The position numbers were made by a program, and so were the translations under genes. DNA of 64,000 bases from assembly GCF_000253155.1 (NCBI RefSeq), contig NC_015291.1, positions 715,001 through 779,000 of the forward strand, written 5' to 3'. Below are positions 49,868-58,617 of this stretch, in pieces. The first letter of the stretch is position 1. Each line of letters starts with the position of its first letter. Under the pieces are notes generated by a model. The model saw only the letters and a list, made by a program, of their open reading frames with translations, had not been told where the DNA came from and did no database searches. Source of the stretch: Streptococcus oralis Uo5. GTDB taxonomy: Bacteria > Bacillota > Bacilli > Lactobacillales > Streptococcaceae.

Positions 49868-50140
49868 ATGGCAGTTAAAATCCGTTTGACTCGTATGGGT
49901 TCTAAGAAAAAACCTTTCTACCGTATCAATGTAGCAGACTCACGTTCACCACGTGACGGACGTTTCATCGAAACAGTTGGAACTTACAACCCACTTGTTG
50001 CTGAAAACCAAGTAACTTTGAAAGAAGACCGCGTTCTTGCATGGTTGGCTGATGGAGCTCAACCTTCAGATACAGTTCGCAACATCCTTTCAAAAGAAGG
50101 CGTATTGAAAAAATTCCACGATTCTAAATTCTCAAAATAA
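49868..50140 (+). CDS. rpsP: 30S ribosomal protein S16
   Basis: 90 residues, complete S16: opening [22 protein letters not shown], then [12 protein letters not shown]. Small-subunit assembly protein. Strong promoter upstream; khpA follows at 20 bases. Confidence 0.97.
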   Translation: MAVKIRLTRMGSKKKPFYRINVADSRSPRDGRFIETVGTYNPLVAENQVTLKEDRVLAWLADGAQPSDTVRNILSKEGVLKKFHDSKFSK

Positions 50141-50159
50141 GTTTAAAGTAGGTTGACAG

Positions 50160-50399
50160 ATGGATACGATTGAAAATCTCATTATTGCGATTGTGAAACC
50201 ATTGATTTCACAACCTGATGCCTTAACTATCAAGATCGAAGATACACCAGAGTTTTTGGAGTATCACTTGGATCTTGACCAAAGCGATGTCGGTCGTGTT
50301 ATCGGTCGTAAGGGTCGCACTATCTCAGCGATAAGAACGATTGTCTACTCTGTCCCAACTGAAGACAAGAAAGTAAGAATCGTTATCGATGAAAAATAA
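50160..50399 (+). CDS. khpA: RNA-binding KH-domain protein KhpA
   Basis: 79 residues, one KH domain with the GxxG loop in [16 protein letters not shown] (about residues 43-58). KhpA pairs with KhpB (Jag/EloR) to bind RNA and influence cell elongation in pneumococcus; KhpB is not in the window. Located after rpsP, as in other streptococci. Confidence 0.92.
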   Translation: MDTIENLIIAIVKPLISQPDALTIKIEDTPEFLEYHLDLDQSDVGRVIGRKGRTISAIRTIVYSVPTEDKKVRIVIDEK

Positions 50400-50400
50400 A

Positions 50401-50428
50401 AAAAGCGGGACAGATGTCTCGTTTTTTT
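50401..50428 (+). terminator. Terminator between khpA and the MazG-like gene
   Basis: Stem CGGGAC/GTCTCG plus A-T extension, loop AGAT, T-run of seven; the MazG ribosome site follows at once. Confidence 0.7.
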
Positions 50429-50442
50429 GTGAGGAGGAGAAG

Positions 50443-50784
50443 ATGAAGGATTTAACCTTTAGACAATTACAAGCTTACTTACTCGAACATTACCAACAGT
50501 CTCGAACTGAGGAAGGCCTCTTTATCAAGCTAGTGGAGGAAGTCGGAGAAGTAGCTGAGGTCTTGAATGGGCGCTCTGGTCGAAAAGAGGGTGTCCAGGA
50601 CTCAAATGAGGAACTAGCCAAAGAACTAGCTGATATTATTCACTACACTGTCGCAATTGCGGCCATCAACGATATTGACCTAACCAAAACTATCTTTGAT
50701 AAAGATAAAAAAGCGGCCATTAAGTACCAACATGAAAGAGATTTGGAAGGATTTTTGGAAAACTTCCAAGAAAACAAGGAGTAA
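50443..50784 (+). CDS. MazG-like nucleotide pyrophosphohydrolase
   Basis: 113 residues from the ATG at 50443, after GAGGAGGAG; the longer frame from 50389 runs through the terminator and is rejected. Single MazG-like all-helical domain: EEVGEVAEVL (about 27-36) and ELAKELADIIHYTVAIAAIND (about 60-80) give the EExxE and ExxD metal ligands. These enzymes hydrolyse nucleoside triphosphates, often non-canonical ones, to monophosphates. Confidence 0.85.
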   Translation: MKDLTFRQLQAYLLEHYQQSRTEEGLFIKLVEEVGEVAEVLNGRSGRKEGVQDSNEELAKELADIIHYTVAIAAINDIDLTKTIFDKDKKAAIKYQHERDLEGFLENFQENKE

Positions 50785-50844
50785 CCTCTTTTCACTGATA
50801 TGAAAGATTTTTCCTAGCTTACGCTATCTTGTATAGAGAAATCA

Positions 50845-50979
50845 ATGAAATTAGCAGATTATGCTATCAAAGTAAGGAATCTCCAAGAGGCAGACAGGCT
50901 AGAACTTGTAAGAAAAGAACGAGAAAAGCAGATCAGACTGGCTGAATCCTTTTTAGCTAATGTAATAGATAAACGGTGA
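50845..50979 (+). CDS. Hypothetical small protein (44 residues)
   Basis: Short open frame MKLADYAIKVRNLQEADRL... ending in VIDKR, highly charged and helical, with a GAGAA-like weak ribosome site. It is followed by its own hairpin terminator, which supports it being expressed. I do not recognise it and it could also be a remnant of a longer gene. It lies in the 324-base gap between the MazG-like gene and the DMT transporter. Confidence 0.4.
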   Translation: MKLADYAIKVRNLQEADRLELVRKEREKQIRLAESFLANVIDKR

Positions 50980-50997
50980 AAGAAGGAATAAAATACC

Positions 50998-51024
50998 AAT
51001 CCTAGAAATAGCATCTAGGATTTT
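50998..51024 (+). terminator. Terminator before the DMT transporter
   Basis: Nine-bp perfect stem AATCCTAGA/TCTAGGATT, seven-base loop, short T-run. Confidence 0.65.
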
Positions 51025-51108
51025 ACTATGCTACAATGGAAAGGCAGTCTCAAAGAATTCTAGTCAATCAATCTTGAGAATAGCTATTTTTAAAGGGAGT
51101 AACCATCT

Positions 51109-52011
51109 ATGAACGAGAAAACAAAAGCTTACCTAGCAGCCTTATCCTTTTCAGCGATCATTGGATTTTCTTTTTTATTTACTAAGATTGCTTTGGGCTA
51201 TGCCAGTCCTCTCACCAACTTAGCACATCGCTATACAATCGCTGCTCTGGTATTGGCCATCCTTCATCAAACAAAACTTATCAATGTGAGTTTAAGTAGA
51301 AAAGATATTCTTTCTATTCTGCCTATGAGTCTTTTCTATCCAATCCTCTTTTTTATTTTCCAATCCTTTGCTTTACAGTATATATCGTCTTCTGAAGCGG
51401 GAATTTTACAGGCTCTTGTCCCGATTTTTACTCTCTTTTTGGCATCGGTCTTTCTCAAGGAAAAGACAAGTTTGCTGCAAAAGTTCTTTTTAATTTTATC
51501 CGTAGCAGGAGTAGTTTTCATCTTCCTTAGCAAAGGAGCGAACTTTAGCACGGAAACTGCTAGCTTGGGCTTTCTCTTGATGTTGGGATCCGTTCTTGCC
51601 AATGCGATAAACAATATCCTCAGCAAGGCTAAAGGAGGTCGCTATCGGGCCATGGATATGACAGTTGTTGTGATATTTGTTGGCTTCGTCACCTTTAATA
51701 CGTTGAGTCTGACCTCTCACTATCTAGAGGGGAACATATTATCTTACTTTGGGCCACTTGGACAGGTACCCTATCTGCTTTCCATCCTCTATTTGGGAAT
51801 ACTAGCCTCTATCGTGACTGGTAGTCTCTCTATCTATGCTATTGTTCGCCTCGGGGCATCAACCGTCAGTGTCTTTGGCAATCTTGGAACAGTTTTGACC
51901 ATTCTAGCTGGGGCTCTTATCCTCCACGAACCAATTTATAGTTACCATGTGATAGGAGCTGCTCTGATTATTACTGGAATTTTAGGCATGAATCTGATGA
52001 GAAAAAAGTAA
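51109..52011 (+). CDS. EamA/DMT-family transporter
   Basis: 300 residues with about ten hydrophobic helices arranged as two EamA repeats of five (about 1-145 and 150-298). Features include AIIGFSFLFTKIAL, SEAGILQALVPIFTLFLAS in the first half and ASTVSVFGNLGTVLTILAGALILHEPI-type segment in the second. DMT proteins export or import small metabolites; the substrate cannot be deduced. Own transcription unit between two terminators; AAAGGGAG before the ATG. Confidence 0.9.
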   Translation: MNEKTKAYLAALSFSAIIGFSFLFTKIALGYASPLTNLAHRYTIAALVLAILHQTKLINVSLSRKDILSILPMSLFYPILFFIFQSFALQYISSSEAGILQALVPIFTLFLASVFLKEKTSLLQKFFLILSVAGVVFIFLSKGANFSTETASLGFLLMLGSVLANAINNILSKAKGGRYRAMDMTVVVIFVGFVTFNTLSLTSHYLEGNILSYFGPLGQVPYLLSILYLGILASIVTGSLSIYAIVRLGASTVSVFGNLGTVLTILAGALILHEPIYSYHVIGAALIITGILGMNLMRKK

Positions 52012-52032
52012 AGATTGCTTAGCAGTCTTTTT
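52010..52032 (+). terminator. Terminator of the DMT transporter gene
   Basis: Stem AAAGATTGC/GCAGTCTTT with one G-U pair, loop TTA, T-run. Confidence 0.75.
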
Positions 52033-52160
52033 CTTTATCTAAATGATGCAGAAAATTCAAAATTTTTAATGAAATTAAGTTTAGAAAACGACGATTTTAA
52101 TATAGCATGATAAAATAGATACAAAGAATGATATCAGGATAAAGAGGAGCGAATGTAGAA

Positions 52161-53018
52161 ATGAAGCCAAATGATATTGCTGAAGCTATTGCTTTTTATA
52201 ACAGAAAATCCGAGGTGTTGGAACGTCACCTTATAGCAGTCGTAGATTGTGATTTGGTTGTTTATCATCGTCTTGGAAACGCAAGTAAAGGGCATATTAT
52301 TTTTTATCATGGAGCTTGTGGCTGTAGTCAGATGTGGGCCCACCAATATGATGCCTTTGATGGATTTGACCTTTACTTTGTAAATGTTAGAGGGCAGGGT
52401 GAATCACCTATGAAAGTTGGCCTACCCGACTTAGAAGGCGCTGTTCAAGATGTAGATGCTATTTTATCCTATTTTCAGCTAGATAAGGTGATATTGGTCG
52501 GTCATTCTTGGGGAGGAAATCCACTTCAAGAGTATACCTATCGCCATCCAGAAAGAGTCCTAGCCTTGGTCATGGTAGATAGTTGGGGACAGCATCGTTA
52601 CCTATCAGAGAAAGAAAGAGGTCGAATCAAATATAGTTCTCTTATGTACAAGACGATTCCTTGGAAGGTGATTGCTGATAAAAATTCAAAAATGTGTACT
52701 GATAACCCTATCACAAGAGAATTGGTCAAGACGGCAATTATAGAAACTGGGCGAGATGTTTTCTTGAACCTTGGAATTACAGGTTTCTTGGCAGTCCATG
52801 AGATAGAAGGATATAAAGGAAATCCTCCAATGCTATTAGTAAGAGGCGAAAATGATTTTCCCAAACACCTAAAAATAATCTATGATGGTATCATTGTTCT
52901 AAATCCCAATGCGCGTCAAGTAACGATTTCAGACAGCAAACACCAACCGATGAATGACCATCCTAAAGAGTTTAATCAGATAGTTGGTGATTTTTTTGAA
53001 GAAGTAGTAGCCTTGTAA
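52161..53018 (+). CDS. Alpha/beta hydrolase
   Basis: 285 residues, soluble. Nucleophile elbow GHSWGG (Ser about residue 115), oxyanion-region HG in FYHGACG, and a C-terminal His in SKHQPMNDH (about 260) that completes the Ser-His-acid triad. A FDLYFVNVRGQGESP segment is typical of the family. Substrate unknown. Ribosome site is weak (AGGAGCG). Monocistronic between the DMT gene and rimM. Confidence 0.85.
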   Translation: MKPNDIAEAIAFYNRKSEVLERHLIAVVDCDLVVYHRLGNASKGHIIFYHGACGCSQMWAHQYDAFDGFDLYFVNVRGQGESPMKVGLPDLEGAVQDVDAILSYFQLDKVILVGHSWGGNPLQEYTYRHPERVLALVMVDSWGQHRYLSEKERGRIKYSSLMYKTIPWKVIADKNSKMCTDNPITRELVKTAIIETGRDVFLNLGITGFLAVHEIEGYKGNPPMLLVRGENDFPKHLKIIYDGIIVLNPNARQVTISDSKHQPMNDHPKEFNQIVGDFFEEVVAL

Positions 53019-53035
53019 GATAGGATCTATCCAAC

Positions 53036-53064
53036 TTGTGAAAATCCCTGGAACGTGATAAAAT
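53036..53064 (+). promoter_or_regulatory. Promoter of rimM-trmD
   Basis: TTGTGA at 53036-53041, 17-base spacer with TG before the -10, TAAAAT at 53059-53064. Confidence 0.6.
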
Positions 53065-53093
53065 AAAGGATAGAAATAGATACAGGAGACAAG

Positions 53094-53612
53094 ATGAACT
53101 ACTTTAATGTTGGGAAAATCGTCAATACGCAGGGTCTGCAGGGTGAGATGCGAGTCTTGTCTGTGACGGATTTTGCAGAAGATCGATTTAAAAAGGGAGC
53201 AGAGCTGGCTTTATTCGATGAAAAAGATCAGTTTGTCCAAACAGTGACCATTGCTAGCCACCGTAAGCATAAGAACTTTGACATTATCAAATTCAAAGAC
53301 ATGTACCATATCAATGCAATTGAAAAGTACAAGGGTTATAGCCTCAAGGTCGCTGAGGAAGATTTGAACTCTTTAGATGATGGTGAATTCTATTATCATG
53401 AGATTATCGGTTTGGAAGTTTACGAGGGAGACAACTTGATTGGAACTATCAAGGAAATCCTACAACCGGGAGCCAACGATGTCTGGGTGGTCAAGCGAAA
53501 AGGCAAGCGTGATTTGCTTTTACCTTACATTCCGCCAGTAGTTCTCAATGTTGATATTCCAAACAAGCGGGTTGATGTGGACATCTTAGAAGGGTTAGAT
53601 GATGAAGATTGA
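53094..53612 (+). CDS. rimM: 16S rRNA processing protein RimM
   Basis: 172 residues. N-terminal beta-barrel ([16 protein letters not shown]) and C-terminal PRC-like barrel with [26 protein letters not shown]. Assists 30S head assembly and binds S19. ACAGGAG precedes the ATG. The 3' end overlaps trmD. Confidence 0.95.
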   Translation: MNYFNVGKIVNTQGLQGEMRVLSVTDFAEDRFKKGAELALFDEKDQFVQTVTIASHRKHKNFDIIKFKDMYHINAIEKYKGYSLKVAEEDLNSLDDGEFYYHEIIGLEVYEGDNLIGTIKEILQPGANDVWVVKRKGKRDLLLPYIPPVVLNVDIPNKRVDVDILEGLDDED

Positions 53613-54321
53613 TATTTTAACCCTCTTTCCGGAGATGTTTTCTCCGCTGGAACACTCGATTGTTGGGAAGGCTCGAGAAAAAGGGCTCTTGGATATCCAG
53701 TATCATAATTTCAGAGAATACGCTGAAAAGGCCCGTCATGTTGACGACGAGCCCTACGGAGGCGGTCAGGGGATGTTACTCCGGGCTCAACCTATTTTCG
53801 ATGCCTTTGATGCTATTGAAAAGAAAAATCCCCGTGTCATTCTTCTTGATCCTGCAGGTAAACAGTTCGATCAGGCTTACGCTGAGGATTTGGCTCAGGA
53901 AGAGGAACTGATCTTTATCTGTGGTCACTATGAAGGGTATGACGAGCGTATCAAGACCTTGGTAACCGATGAAATTTCCCTAGGAGACTATGTTTTGACT
54001 GGAGGAGAATTGGCGGCCATGACCATGATTGACGCGACCGTGCGCTTGATACCAGAAGTGATTGGTAAGGAGTCTAGCCACCAGGATGATAGCTTTTCTT
54101 CAGGTCTTCTCGAATACCCTCAGTACACACGTCCTTATGACTATCGTGGCATGGTGGTTCCAGATGTGCTCATGAGTGGGCACCATGAAAAGATTCGCCA
54201 GTGGCGGCTGTATGAGAGTCTAAAGAAAACCTACGAGCGCAGACCTGACCTGCTAGAAAACTATCAACTAACAGCCGAAGAAGAAAAGATGCTGGCTGAA
54301 ATCAAAGAAAACAAAGAATAA
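53602..54321 (+). CDS. trmD: tRNA (guanine37-N1)-methyltransferase TrmD
   Basis: 239 residues from the second ATG (53602); an adjacent ATG at 53599 is also possible. SPOUT-family knot: [13 protein letters not shown] opening, [12 protein letters not shown], and [15 protein letters not shown] trefoil-knot SAM-binding segment (about 130-145). Methylates G37 to prevent frameshifting. Coupled to rimM by overlap, standard pairing. Confidence 0.96.
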   Translation: MKIDILTLFPEMFSPLEHSIVGKAREKGLLDIQYHNFREYAEKARHVDDEPYGGGQGMLLRAQPIFDAFDAIEKKNPRVILLDPAGKQFDQAYAEDLAQEEELIFICGHYEGYDERIKTLVTDEISLGDYVLTGGELAAMTMIDATVRLIPEVIGKESSHQDDSFSSGLLEYPQYTRPYDYRGMVVPDVLMSGHHEKIRQWRLYESLKKTYERRPDLLENYQLTAEEEKMLAEIKENKE

Positions 54322-54332
54322 AGGAGAACTTT

Positions 54333-54671
54333 ATGCAAGTAATCAAACGTAATGGAGAAATTGCTGAATTTGATCCAGATAAAATTTACCAAGCTGTTCT
54401 AAAAGCAGCCCAAACAGTTTATGTTTTGACTGATGACCTACGTCAAAACTTAGCTCAAGTTACTAAAAAAGTCGTTTTGGACTTGGAAGAAGCAAAAGTA
54501 GAACGTGCCACTATCAGCATGATCCAGTCAATGGTTGAGCACCGCTTGCTTGGAGCTGGCTACATTACAATCGCAGAACACTATATCTCTTATCGCTTGC
54601 AACGCGATTTGGAGAGAAGTGGTTATGGCGACCATATCGCAGTTCACCTTCATTTTGAACAAATCCGTTAA
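54333..54671 (+). CDS. ATP-cone domain protein
   Basis: 112 residues, an ATP-cone (NrdR-type) domain: VIKRNGEIAEFDPDKIYQAVLKAA opening followed by the helical bundle. It lacks the zinc ribbon of NrdR, so it is not that repressor as such. ATP-cones sense ATP/dATP in ribonucleotide reductases; a stand-alone copy has no assigned role. It ends before a shared terminator. Confidence 0.8.
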   Translation: MQVIKRNGEIAEFDPDKIYQAVLKAAQTVYVLTDDLRQNLAQVTKKVVLDLEEAKVERATISMIQSMVEHRLLGAGYITIAEHYISYRLQRDLERSGYGDHIAVHLHFEQIR

Positions 54672-54674
54672 GAA

Positions 54675-54711
54675 AAAGAGTGGGATGCAAAGAACATCTC
54701 ACTCTTTCTTA
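54675..54711 (+). terminator. Bidirectional terminator
   Basis: 13-bp perfect stem AAAGAGTGGGATG/CATCTCACTCTTT (one G-U pair), seven-base loop; T-rich on both sides, between converging genes. Confidence 0.8.
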
Positions 54712-55019
54712 AATAGGCTTTTCTGAGCTTTTTGTACAGTTGAGGGAACAAAACGAAGTCGTTTAATATCACTAATACGAATGATTCGGGTCACGTTTTT
54801 TGAAAAATTTTTGACGATGATTTGTTGGCGGTTAGCATCGTGTTTGACAATATCACCCGTAAAACTTGTCTCAGCAAGTATGACATGAATAGCCGACTTT
54901 TTCTGGATGGCTTGTTCAATCATAGCAGTGAGGGAGTTGTCCTCGATTTGACGATGATCATCATTCCCATTGAGAAAACCATGTAGTTTATCTAGAACTA
55001 GTTTGAATGTCTGTCTCAT
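54699..55019 (-). CDS. YolD-like hypothetical protein
   Basis: 106 residues. The second half (IHVILAETSFTGDIVKHDANRQQIIVKNFSKNVTRIIRISDIKRLRF) is a beta-rich segment reminiscent of the YolD-like family, which accompanies Y-family DNA polymerases in some Firmicutes; the N-terminal half is helical. No catalytic residues. The similarity is weak, and no polymerase gene is adjacent. GGGAGGATTC before the ATG. Confidence 0.6.
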   Translation of the reverse strand: MRQTFKLVLDKLHGFLNGNDDHRQIEDNSLTAMIEQAIQKKSAIHVILAETSFTGDIVKHDANRQQIIVKNFSKNVTRIIRISDIKRLRFVPSTVQKAQKSLFKKE

Positions 55020-55122
55020 AGAATCCTCCCTTCTTATATATCCACATTATATAAAATTTTCCTAAAAACCACAAGATTTTTACGAATAGACTATAGAAAG
55101 CATATCACATAAAGGAGTTAAA

Positions 55123-55341
55123 ATGGCAGAATTTACATTTGAGATAGAAGAACACTTGCTCACCTTGTCTGAAAATGACAAAGGATGGACAAAAGAACTA
55201 AATAGAGTCAGCTTTAATGGAGCACCAGCAAAGTTTGATATTCGAACTTGGAGCCCCGACCATACCAAAATGGGCAAAGGAATCACGCTTTCCAATGAAG
55301 AATTTCAGGTAATGGTCGATGCCTTTAAAGGGGGACAATAA
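55123..55341 (+). CDS. PC4/YdbC family ssDNA-binding protein
   Basis: 72 residues matching the YdbC/PC4-like family (EFTFEIEEHLLTLSENDKGWTKELNRVSFN, then FDIRTWSPDHTKMGKGITLSN). Homologues are Whirly-like dimers that bind single-stranded DNA in transcription or repair. AAAGGAG precedes the ATG, and a perfect terminator follows. Confidence 0.85.
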   Translation: MAEFTFEIEEHLLTLSENDKGWTKELNRVSFNGAPAKFDIRTWSPDHTKMGKGITLSNEEFQVMVDAFKGGQ

Positions 55342-55376
55342 AAAGAATCTTGAGTGCAACTCAAGATTCTTTTTTT
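55341..55376 (+). terminator. Terminator of ydbC-like gene
   Basis: 15-bp perfect stem (55341-55355 with 55359-55373), loop GCA, T-run of seven. Confidence 0.9.
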
Positions 55377-55932
55377 AGGACACAATATAGTCACAGAGAG
55401 AAGTCTTAGACAATTGAATGAAAGTCTCTCTATACTCTTCAGGTGGAATTGGATTATCTTTACGAATCCAGACTTCAATGAAAGAGATTGCCATGGTTGT
55501 AATGATATAAGCGATGTCCTCTTTATTAAAATTATATTTCAGTTGGTAATTGACATTCTTTAGTACCCACTCTGAGTATGTTCCACGCAGAAATTCCTTC
55601 CAACATGGGTCGGCTTGTGTAGTATACAAGGTGTTAACAACTTCCCTTTTTTCGTATATGAGAGGAAGTATATGGTCTGCTAAAAAGCTGATAGGATCTC
55701 CATCATTGCTAGGGCAGTACTTATTAAAGACGTTAAAAATGTCCTGATTGGTCTCTTCGTGAATGTATTCGATAATATCTTCAAAGTTGTTAAAATGCTT
55801 TTGATAAATCGCTTGTCGTGAAATACCAGCTTCAGCAGCAATTTCAGTCATTGTAAAAGAACTACGTTGAGGATTTTTCTTAGCTAGTGTGATGAGAGCT
55901 TTAATGATTAGCTCACGAGTATTCTTTGCCAT
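55375..55932 (-). CDS. TetR/AcrR family transcriptional regulator
   Basis: 185 residues from the ATG at 55932 with AAAGGT upstream; the longer frame from 56016 is rejected. N-terminal HTH (about residues 20-50): FTMTEIAAEAGISRQAIYQ then the conserved tail of the recognition helix. The C-terminal ligand-binding domain contains YEKREVVNTLYTT and EEYRETF. No target gene lies beside it, so it is an orphan. AT-rich surroundings suggest a later insertion between ydbC and bioY. An operator-like palindrome lies upstream. Confidence 0.82.
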   Translation of the reverse strand: MAKNTRELIIKALITLAKKNPQRSSFTMTEIAAEAGISRQAIYQKHFNNFEDIIEYIHEETNQDIFNVFNKYCPSNDGDPISFLADHILPLIYEKREVVNTLYTTQADPCWKEFLRGTYSEWVLKNVNYQLKYNFNKEDIAYIITTMAISFIEVWIRKDNPIPPEEYRETFIQLSKTSLCDYIVS

Positions 55933-55991
55933 AGAATTACCTTTCTGTTTATAATTATTTACAGTTATTTTTGAATGAAGAAAAATCAGAA

Positions 55992-56022
55992 TGTTCAAGT
56001 TAATATGAACAATCAATGAACA
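55992..56022 (-). promoter_or_regulatory. Candidate operator of the TetR regulator
   Basis: TGTTCA (55992-55997), eight bases, TGAACA (56006-56011), then a second TGAACA (56017-56022). The first pair is a 20-bp palindrome around a central TTAA. It lies about 60-90 bases upstream of the tetR start, a usual place for autoregulation. Confidence 0.5.
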
Positions 56023-56023
56023 T

Positions 56024-56291
56024 TAAATTTTCTGAATCTTTTAGGTAGCTCTATTGTATCACAAATAATTTATAAAATATAGCTCTATCAGTGAAAATGC
56101 GTTTTCTGAAAAGTATACAATTGCTAAGCATCCAAAATCAATGGAAGCTTATTTGGTTTGAATCAATTAGAATACTTTTCTACTTTGCATATCGTGAATA
56201 ACTATAATTTGAAGAATAAAACGATTAATATTCATACCGGTATAAGAATAGTCAAGTAGCTAAATAGTGTACAGTTGATTCTTAGAATGGA
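56024..56291 (+). other. AT-rich non-coding region
   Basis: Roughly 270 bases between the TetR operator and bioY. It contains only short open stretches (for example a 31-codon frame ending EAYLV without a start) and no ribosome site. No repeat or promoter stands out. Probably remnants of accessory DNA. Confidence 0.5.
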
Positions 56292-56321
56292 AATAGTCCA
56301 GAACAATGGTTCTGGACTATT
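56292..56321 (-). terminator. Terminator downstream of bioY
   Basis: 13-bp perfect stem AATAGTCCAGAAC/GTTCTGGACTATT with loop AATG. T-runs are short on both strands; bidirectional use is possible. Confidence 0.7.
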
Positions 56322-56324
56322 CTT

Positions 56325-56861
56325 TTATCTTGAAAAATATGGAAGGCTTTTCAATCTTTCGAGTAGGGGACGACTAATGAAACTAATGGCAATAACCTTA
56401 CCAAGATCAGGGAGGATAAAGGGAAGGACACCGACAGCTAGTGCCTTATCGAATGGCATACCAGCAAGGAAGTGGAGGCTGAGAATTCCCCCGACAAAGA
56501 CGAGGGAGTCACCCAAGAGGTTGGCTAGGAAAATGCGAATGTAGCCACTATTTTGATGGATGAGATAAGATGTAAGTCCAGCATAGACAAGATCGAACCA
56601 AAGATAGCCTGCGCTTGGGCCGACTAAAACGTGAAATCCAGCTCCTCCCCCTGCAAAAACAGGTAAACCAATGGCACCCAGCAAGAGATAGAGAGCTACA
56701 GATAGGACGGCTTCCCTAGGTCTAAAAACAGTAGCAATCAGACCGATTGCAAAGTTTTGCAAAGTGAAAGGTACAGGACCGATAGGGAGACTGATTTGTG
56801 CCAATACGGCGATGAGAGCAGCACCGATAGCAGGGATAGCATAGATATGAGCTTTTTTCAA
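56325..56861 (-). CDS. bioY: Biotin transporter BioY
   Basis: 178 residues from a TTG start (56861); no ATG fits, and GAGG lies upstream. Six hydrophobic segments; the S-component of ECF biotin uptake, with conserved SLPIGPVPFTLQNFAIGLI and GLPVFAGGGAGF. The ECF energy-coupling module is elsewhere. Confidence 0.9.
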   Translation of the reverse strand: MKKAHIYAIPAIGAALIAVLAQISLPIGPVPFTLQNFAIGLIATVFRPREAVLSVALYLLLGAIGLPVFAGGGAGFHVLVGPSAGYLWFDLVYAGLTSYLIHQNSGYIRIFLANLLGDSLVFVGGILSLHFLAGMPFDKALAVGVLPFILPDLGKVIAISFISRPLLERLKSLPYFSR

Positions 56862-56894
56862 AACTGTTAACCTCTTTTCAAAATTATAGTAACT

Positions 56895-56922
56895 ATTATA
56901 CTAATCTAGAAAGAAAAGTCAA
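56895..56922 (-). promoter_or_regulatory. Promoter of bioY
   Basis: On the minus strand: TTGACT (56917-56922), 16-base spacer, TATAAT (56895-56900). Confidence 0.65.
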
Positions 56923-56972
56923 CCTATTTTTGAAATTAAGGTAACAATTTTGTAACAGCCGATTTTACAAGT

Positions 56973-56999
56973 AAAAAGAGACCTCAAGAGGTCTCTTGT
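56973..56999 (-). terminator. Terminator of gor
   Basis: Inverted repeat AAGAGACCTC/GAGGTCTCTT with a very short loop, followed on the minus strand by TTTTT; just past the gor stop. Confidence 0.7.
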
Positions 57000-57004
57000 G
57001 ATAA

Positions 57005-58351
57005 TTAGCGCATGGTTACAAATTCTTCTGAAGCGGTTGGGTGGATAGCTACTGTAGTATCAAAGTCTGCCTTGGTAGCTCCCATCTTGATGGCAACAGC
57101 GAATCCTTGAATCATCTCATCCACTCCATAACCAAGTCCGTGAAGTCCAACAACTTTTTCGTCAGCACCGGCGGTGATGAGTTTGAAGCGAGATTCTTGA
57201 CGATGGTTTGTAACGGCTGAGTACATAGATGCAAAGCTTGACTTGTAGACTTTGATGTTATCTTGGCCGTATTCTTTGATAGCTTGATCTTCAGTTAAAC
57301 CGACTGTTCCGATTGCTGGGTGGGAGAAGACAACAGTAGGGATAGTCGTGTAGTCCATCTTAGCATTTGTTTTCCCGTTAAAGAGACGTTCAGATAGGGT
57401 ACGTCCAGCCTTGATGGCTACTGGAGTTAGTTCCTTCTCACCAGTGACGTCTCCGAGGGCATAGATGCCATCTACAACTGTATTTTGATACTCATCCACT
57501 TGGATAAACCCACGTTCGTTGAGTGTAACTCCAGCCTTTTCTAACTCCAGTCCGTCTACATTTGGACGGCGGCCGGTAGCCCAGATAACTTGGCTGGCAG
57601 TGTGATTAGAACCATCTTCAAAATGAATGGTAATACCTTGCTCTGATTCTTCTAGTTTGACGGGTACCTTATGGGTGTGCAAAGGAAGGCCTGTTTTTTC
57701 CATTTCATTGACAAGACCTTCAACGATGTAGCTGTCAAAACCACGCAAGGGACGATCGCGACGGACAAACAAGTCCGTTTTTACTCCTAGCGCGTGGAGA
57801 ACACCTGCTAATTCAACGGCGATATAGCCAGCTCCAAGAATCGCAACGGAGTCAGGAAGTTGTTCCCAAGCAAAGACATCGTCTGAGCTACCACCGAGTT
57901 CAGCTCCAGGAATAGTTGGAATGCTTGGACGAGCGCCAGTCGCAATCACGATATGTTTGGCACGAATCAATTCACCATTAACGCTGACTGTATGAGCATC
58001 AACGAAATGAGCACGACCTTCAATCAAATCAACACCGTTGCGCTTGAAACTTCCATCATAAGATGAGCGGGCACGATCGATGTAGGCTTCACGATTTTGA
58101 CGAAGTTTAGCAAAATCAAATTGAACATCTGAACTTGTAAAACCATAGTCAGGGCCGTAGTGGTGGAAGCTTTCAGCGATTTGCGCTCCATACCACATGA
58201 TTTTCTTAGGAACACAGCCGACATTGACGCAGGTTCCACCTAATTTTTTCTCCTCGATAACAGCTGCTTTAGCACCGTGTTCGCCAGCGCGGTTCATAGT
58301 GGCAATGCCGCCGCTTCCTCCACCGATAGCGATGATATCATATTCTCTCAT
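57005..58351 (-). CDS. gor: Glutathione-disulfide reductase
   Basis: 448 residues from the ATG at 58351, with AAGGAG upstream; a longer frame that extends to 58492 has no such site. FAD-dependent: GGGSGG (about 10-15) binds FAD, the redox Cys pair is in [13 protein letters not shown] (about 39-51), [11 protein letters not shown] binds NADPH, and the C-terminal HPTASEEF contributes the catalytic His. Keeps glutathione reduced; streptococci import glutathione. Gene orientation and the upstream promoter define a single unit. Confidence 0.95.
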   Translation of the reverse strand: MREYDIIAIGGGSGGIATMNRAGEHGAKAAVIEEKKLGGTCVNVGCVPKKIMWYGAQIAESFHHYGPDYGFTSSDVQFDFAKLRQNREAYIDRARSSYDGSFKRNGVDLIEGRAHFVDAHTVSVNGELIRAKHIVIATGARPSIPTIPGAELGGSSDDVFAWEQLPDSVAILGAGYIAVELAGVLHALGVKTDLFVRRDRPLRGFDSYIVEGLVNEMEKTGLPLHTHKVPVKLEESEQGITIHFEDGSNHTASQVIWATGRRPNVDGLELEKAGVTLNERGFIQVDEYQNTVVDGIYALGDVTGEKELTPVAIKAGRTLSERLFNGKTNAKMDYTTIPTVVFSHPAIGTVGLTEDQAIKEYGQDNIKVYKSSFASMYSAVTNHRQESRFKLITAGADEKVVGLHGLGYGVDEMIQGFAVAIKMGATKADFDTTVAIHPTASEEFVTMR

Positions 58352-58380
58352 AGAAAACTCCTTATAGCTTTGATAGTCAT

Positions 58381-58409
58381 ATTCTATCGTTTTTATTTTT
58401 TGAATGCAA
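58381..58409 (-). promoter_or_regulatory. Promoter of gor
   Basis: On the minus strand: TTGCAT (58404-58409), 17-base spacer, TAGAAT (58381-58386). Confidence 0.65.
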
Positions 58410-58552
58410 AAATCTGCTACGGTAAAAAAATTATAAAAACTCTTGCCAAATTCAAAAAGATATTGTATTATATATCTAGAACAATAACCCAATAAACGAA
58501 TACCGAACGAAATAATGATCCTGAATTATCATTTGTTCCATCTGAACTGTTA

Positions 58553-58581
58553 TTGTTTGAGCTTGGTGTTTCTGATATAAT
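58553..58581 (+). promoter_or_regulatory. Promoter of the MacAB-like operon
   Basis: TTGTTT at 58553-58558, 17-base spacer with TGA before the -10 (extended), TATAAT at 58576-58581. Divergent from the gor promoter. Confidence 0.65.
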
Positions 58582-58617
58582 GGTTTTTGTAAGGCAAAAA
58601 TATAAAGGAGCTTGAAA

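Noticed and set aside
56105-56220. Short frames in the AT-rich gap near 56100-56215
   Set aside because: No start with a ribosome site and no recognisable sequence; could be remnants but cannot be supported.
56865-56960. BirA-like sites upstream of bioY (GTTAAC and GTTAC repeats)
   Set aside because: The half-sites are present but their spacing and orientation do not make a convincing inverted repeat.
58495-58560. Imperfect inverted repeat AATGAT/ATCATT between gor and the MacAB-like operon
   Set aside because: Short and AT-rich; could arise by chance and shows no clear operator form.
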